Positions 26,873 to 29,771 of a DNA stretch of 29,771 bases are shown here, one piece after another. The notes under the pieces are model-generated. The model had not been told where the DNA came from. It saw only the letters and a list, made by a program, of their open reading frames with translations, and made no database searches. Positions within the stretch are counted from its first letter, which is position 1. Every line of letters starts with the position of its first letter. The stretch covers positions 1 to 29,771 of the forward strand of contig CAYSAG010000025.1 in NCBI GenBank assembly GCA_964428935.1. The letters are read 5' to 3'. The stretch comes from JAADHY01 sp964428935. GTDB lineage: Bacteria; Planctomycetota; Planctomycetia; Planctomycetales; Planctomycetaceae. The position numbers and the translations under genes were made by a program.

Positions 26873-29771
26873 TCACGGGTGGACGCGGTAGGGTGGCGGT
26901 GGTGGTGGCGGCGGCAGCGTGGGCTGACCCAGTCTGGGCAGGCCGTGCAGCAGGGCTTTGAGTGCCTCGTCCAGGTTCGGGACGGGCTTGGTTCGGACGA
27001 CGGGCGTGTCAATGGTTCCGCGCACCTCAATGCCAATCCAGCCGCGAGTGGCTTCGTGGACGAAGGCGTCGAGTGCGGGAATGGGGAAGTGAGTGCGAGG
27101 CGGCAGTTGCGAGTAGAGGTCCAGGCGGACGTTGCCGTCGAACCGAACGGTGCCTCGTCCGCGCAGGCTGAGCGCCGTGCCGTCCAAGTAAATGCCGTTG
27201 AAGTGAAACTGCTGGTCGGCCACGTCGAAGTCGAACAACGCGTAGCGGAAGGCCGTTCTGTCTGGCGGAGCGAGTTGGAGGACGTTGAAGATTTGCACAA
27301 TGACCGGCAGCTCGTAGAGCTCGGCCGGCTCGATTTTCAACTGTCCGCGGCCCCGCACGTTTCGAGGGTCGCTGCCCCGACCGCTCAGGACCAGCCAGCC
27401 GTTCAACACCCCTTTCAGGTGGCGCTGGCTGCGCAGGTACTGTTGGGCGTACTTTTCCAGCTGGCCGTCTTTGAGCAGCACCCGGACGCGGTAGGTCGGG
27501 TCGCCTTCCAGCGTGGCGACGGCGTCCAGAATCAGCAGTCCGTCAATGGCTCGAGCGGTGACGTGTTGGTCGCCGCCCTGGGGGGAAGGCGGCGCGTCGG
27601 GGCTGTCTGGCAGAACCGCTCGGCTGGACCCGACGACCAACATGTGGTTCTTGACGTAGAACGGACCGCGAATGTCTTGCAGGTCGTGCTTCAACACCGT
27701 GGCCCGCTGCAGCTCGATTCGCCCGTCGAAGACTTCGACTTCGTAGCCGTCCCAGATTCCTTTGGCCCGAATGGAGCCGACCAAGTTGGTGTAGTCCGGG
27801 CCGACGGTAATGTGGCCTCCGTGGAATTCCGTTTCCAAGTCCCAAGCTGCGGTGACGGGGTCCGTCGGCCGCTGTGTCCCTCGCAGCTCCAACATGCCGC
27901 GCAGGTCAACGGTCTTTTCGGCGCTCAGGCAAGCGAACACGCTGCGCAGTCGAGGCGGCAAGGCGCGACGCAGGTCGGCGTCGGGCAGCAGGTTCTTGAC
28001 CGACAGGTCTTCCAGACGCAGCGTCCAGTCGCCTTGTTGGTTGAAGCGGACGTAACCGCGAGCGGACATTTCGGTGTCGCCGTGTCGTCCGTGGAAGCTG
28101 GTGACCGTGACCAGGCCGGAGCGGTAAGAGCAACTGGCGCGAATGTCGTGAATGGGGTAGGGAAAGTCGACCAGTTCCAGTCGTCCGTCGAACACCTCGG
28201 CGTCTTCGATTTGCACGACGACCGGTTGTCCTTGGACCCAGTCCAGTGTGGTGGTCAGACTGACTCGGCCGGCCGGTTGAAGGCGAGCCCACGTGCGCTG
28301 CAGCGACTCGGGCAGCGCAGTGCGCAGCGACTCGTCCAGGGCCACGTCTTTGGCGTCGACCTTCAAGTGCAGCTCGCCCGGACCGAACGCCGTGGTGAAC
28401 ACACCGGAAGCTTGCAGTCGGGCGGACTGGTGCGAGCCGGTGACGTCGTAAAACCGCCACGTCTTGGCCGCGTACGTCACCGTCCCGCTCAACTGGTCGA
28501 CTCGGTACGGGAACCGGTCGTAGTTCAAAGAGCCTCGAGTCAGGTGGACGGTGAGGGTGGGGCTGAAGTGCTGGCTGGGGCCGGCCGGGCGGAACAGCGT
28601 CAGCTCAGCGTCCAGCGTGCCGGTCAGCCCGAGCGACCGAATGGTTTTCTGAACGGACGGCTGGCAGGCGGCAATGAGCCGCTCGTCCAAGGGCAGTCGG
28701 GTCACGTGGACGTCGAACCGGCTTTCTGCCGCTGGTCCCGGGTGCAACACGTAGCCGGTCAAAGTAACCGGTCGGCCGCTGGCTTTTCCGCTGGCGGAAA
28801 TTTCCAGCCGGTCGCCCTGTTGCACCACCGTGGCGTCAATGGAGTCGACTGGGTACGGAAAAGCGGCGTGGCGAATGGACCCGTTTTTGAAGCGGGCTTT
28901 CAGTTGGCCGGCGTGCCAGGTTCCGTCGGGCTGTCTGGTGACGACGGCCGTGACGTCCAACCGGCCTTGCGGGCGGAGCAGGTCGTACAGTCGCTGGAGT
29001 CCCGGCGTCAGTTGACTGCGCAGCCACTGGCTGCAGGGCAGGTTCTCGACGCTCAGTTGCAGTTCCGTCGGCTGTTGCGGCGAGCTCCACCGAAAGGCTC
29101 CGTTCAGCGTCACACGCAGAGCGCCGCTGCCCAAAGTCAGGCTTCGAACAATGACCCCCTGGTTGTCGCAGTACAACTTGCCGGACAGCGAGGTGAACTC
29201 GTAAGGCGTGACGGCCGAACGAATGGAGCCGCCGAGCAGAGTGAAAAGGACCTTGTAGCTCAACGGCCCGTCCGGGTTGGTCCGTTCCAGCCGGAAGTTG
29301 ACGCGGCTGGTCGCCGTGGCCTGCAGCAGGTGGTCGGGAGACAGGCCGTCGGGCACCGGCAACGTCCAGACGGCTTGGCGGCTGAGCGGCGTTTGGGCGG
29401 ACGAAGCCGGAGCCAGCGCAGGGCGAGAGGCCTCGGGCGAGCGAACCGCGGCCGAAGCGGAAGGAGACTCGGTCGACGACGCGACGGGTTGCTGGCCTTC
29501 GGAGGCCGGAAGCGCCGGAACGCTCGAGCGACGAGCGTCCGAGTCGGTCGGCAGGGCTGGAGGTCCGGCGGTGGACAACGACCCGGGCTGAAGGCCGGAC
29601 GGTTGGCAGCGAGCCAGTCGGTCCAGCAACAGTTGCCGACACGTGGCCACGTGCTGCTGGACTTTCGGAACCAGCCGGCCAGCCAGCTCGACCAACTGAG
29701 GGCTCAGTCGAAGCTGCGGCAGTTCGCCGTCGACGCGGAAAGCGCCGGTGTCGAGGTCGAACAGACCGTCT
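26873..29771 (-). CDS. AsmA/TamB-like large envelope protein (5' end beyond window)
   Basis: 965 residues are visible; the frame stays open to the right edge (DGLFDLDTGAFRVDGELPQL...), so the true start is outside and the TTG at 29695 is not taken. The protein is beta-rich. A module beginning '(F/T)PY-x(3-4)-(I/L)-x-(A/G)' recurs, counted from the TTG codon at 29695, at Pro164, Pro280, Pro396 and Pro512, exactly 116 residues apart, with a degenerate fifth copy about 121 residues on. The end (RGRGQLKIEPAELYELPVIVQIFNVL, FRYALFDFDVADQQFHFNGIYLDG, LRGRGTVRFDGNVRLDLYSQLP) is the AsmA-like C-terminal region. A Pro/Ser/Ala-rich segment (about 32-105) interrupts the N-terminal part, and the tail has eight consecutive prolines. 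AsmA-like proteins span the periplasm and are linked to lipid transport to the outer membrane; that role here is inferred. Confidence 0.85.
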   Translation of the reverse strand, partial: DGLFDLDTGAFRVDGELPQLRLSPQLVELAGRLVPKVQQHVATCRQLLLDRLARCQPSGLQPGSLSTAGPPALPTDSDARRSSVPALPASEGQQPVASSTESPSASAAVRSPEASRPALAPASSAQTPLSRQAVWTLPVPDGLSPDHLLQATATSRVNFRLERTNPDGPLSYKVLFTLLGGSIRSAVTPYEFTSLSGKLYCDNQGVIVRSLTLGSGALRVTLNGAFRWSSPQQPTELQLSVENLPCSQWLRSQLTPGLQRLYDLLRPQGRLDVTAVVTRQPDGTWHAGQLKARFKNGSIRHAAFPYPVDSIDATVVQQGDRLEISASGKASGRPVTLTGYVLHPGPAAESRFDVHVTRLPLDERLIAACQPSVQKTIRSLGLTGTLDAELTLFRPAGPSQHFSPTLTVHLTRGSLNYDRFPYRVDQLSGTVTYAAKTWRFYDVTGSHQSARLQASGVFTTAFGPGELHLKVDAKDVALDESLRTALPESLQRTWARLQPAGRVSLTTTLDWVQGQPVVVQIEDAEVFDGRLELVDFPYPIHDIRASCSYRSGLVTVTSFHGRHGDTEMSARGYVRFNQQGDWTLRLEDLSVKNLLPDADLRRALPPRLRSVFACLSAEKTVDLRGMLELRGTQRPTDPVTAAWDLETEFHGGHITVGPDYTNLVGSIRAKGIWDGYEVEVFDGRIELQRATVLKHDLQDIRGPFYVKNHMLVVGSSRAVLPDSPDAPPSPQGGDQHVTARAIDGLLILDAVATLEGDPTYRVRVLLKDGQLEKYAQQYLRSQRHLKGVLNGWLVLSGRGSDPRNVRGRGQLKIEPAELYELPVIVQIFNVLQLAPPDRTAFRYALFDFDVADQQFHFNGIYLDGTALSLRGRGTVRFDGNVRLDLYSQLPPRTHFPIPALDAFVHEATRGWIGIEVRGTIDTPVVRTKPVPNLDEALKALLHGLPRLGQPTLPPPPPPPPYRVHP

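Overview
The window looks like chromosomal DNA of a planctomycete (Planctomycetota), GC-rich and Gram-negative in architecture. Four things point there. The housekeeping order rplY-pth-rpsF-ssb-rplI and the ispE-spoVG pair are both present. The SpoVG homologue carries a zinc-ribbon insertion of the kind I recall from planctomycetes. There are several large secreted proteins (PQQ-type propeller, DUF3604 fusion, Tat-signal Gfo/Idh/MocA oxidoreductase, tandem alpha/beta hydrolase) of types common in that phylum. Many genes are separated by untranslated gaps of 200-600 bp. No rRNA, tRNA, CRISPR array, insertion sequence, integrase or phage gene could be recognised; the window reads as ordinary chromosome rather than a mobile island.

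Layout. 1-3996 (minus): a tandem alpha/beta-hydrolase followed downstream by a PQQ-like propeller protein that runs off the left edge; the 391-bp gap between them is full of short tandem repeats. 4344-5381 (plus): a DUF3179 protein. 5748-9053 (plus): carB, the large subunit of carbamoyl-phosphate synthetase, with a good promoter. 9679-13078 (plus): rplY (bL25/Ctc), pth, rpsF (bS6), ssb and rplI (bL9), closed by a clear Rho-independent terminator. 13590-18231 (plus): a secreted propeller/DUF3604 fusion and a Gfo/Idh/MocA oxidoreductase. 18401-21753 (minus): a PA0069-type radical SAM protein, then TrkH and TrkA potassium-uptake subunits. 22197-25621 (plus): a lipoprotein with repeated Ig-like domains, then ispE and the SpoVG-like gene. 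25937-29771 (minus): an AsmA/TamB-like giant protein (start beyond the right edge) followed by an unnamed protein with a nuclease-like signature and a winged-helix-like end.

How the genes fit together. carB feeds pyrimidine and arginine synthesis; rplY/pth/rpsF/ssb/rplI serve ribosome function, peptidyl-tRNA recycling and ssDNA protection; ispE serves isoprenoid synthesis by the MEP route; trkH/trkA form one potassium uptake system; the AsmA-like protein and the lipoprotein belong to the envelope. Several plus-strand genes are preceded by TTGnnn - 16 to 18 bp - TAnnnY elements, a consistent sigma70-like set.

Most other long open frames, including antisense frames of over 800 codons opposite carB and the DUF3604 gene, are by-products of GC-rich codon usage. 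I see no clear novel defence or mobile system. The items most worth a second look are the exact 116-residue periodicity of the AsmA-like protein, the nuclease-like/winged-helix protein beside it, the zinc-ribbon SpoVG, and the methyltransferase-like front end of the PQQ propeller protein.
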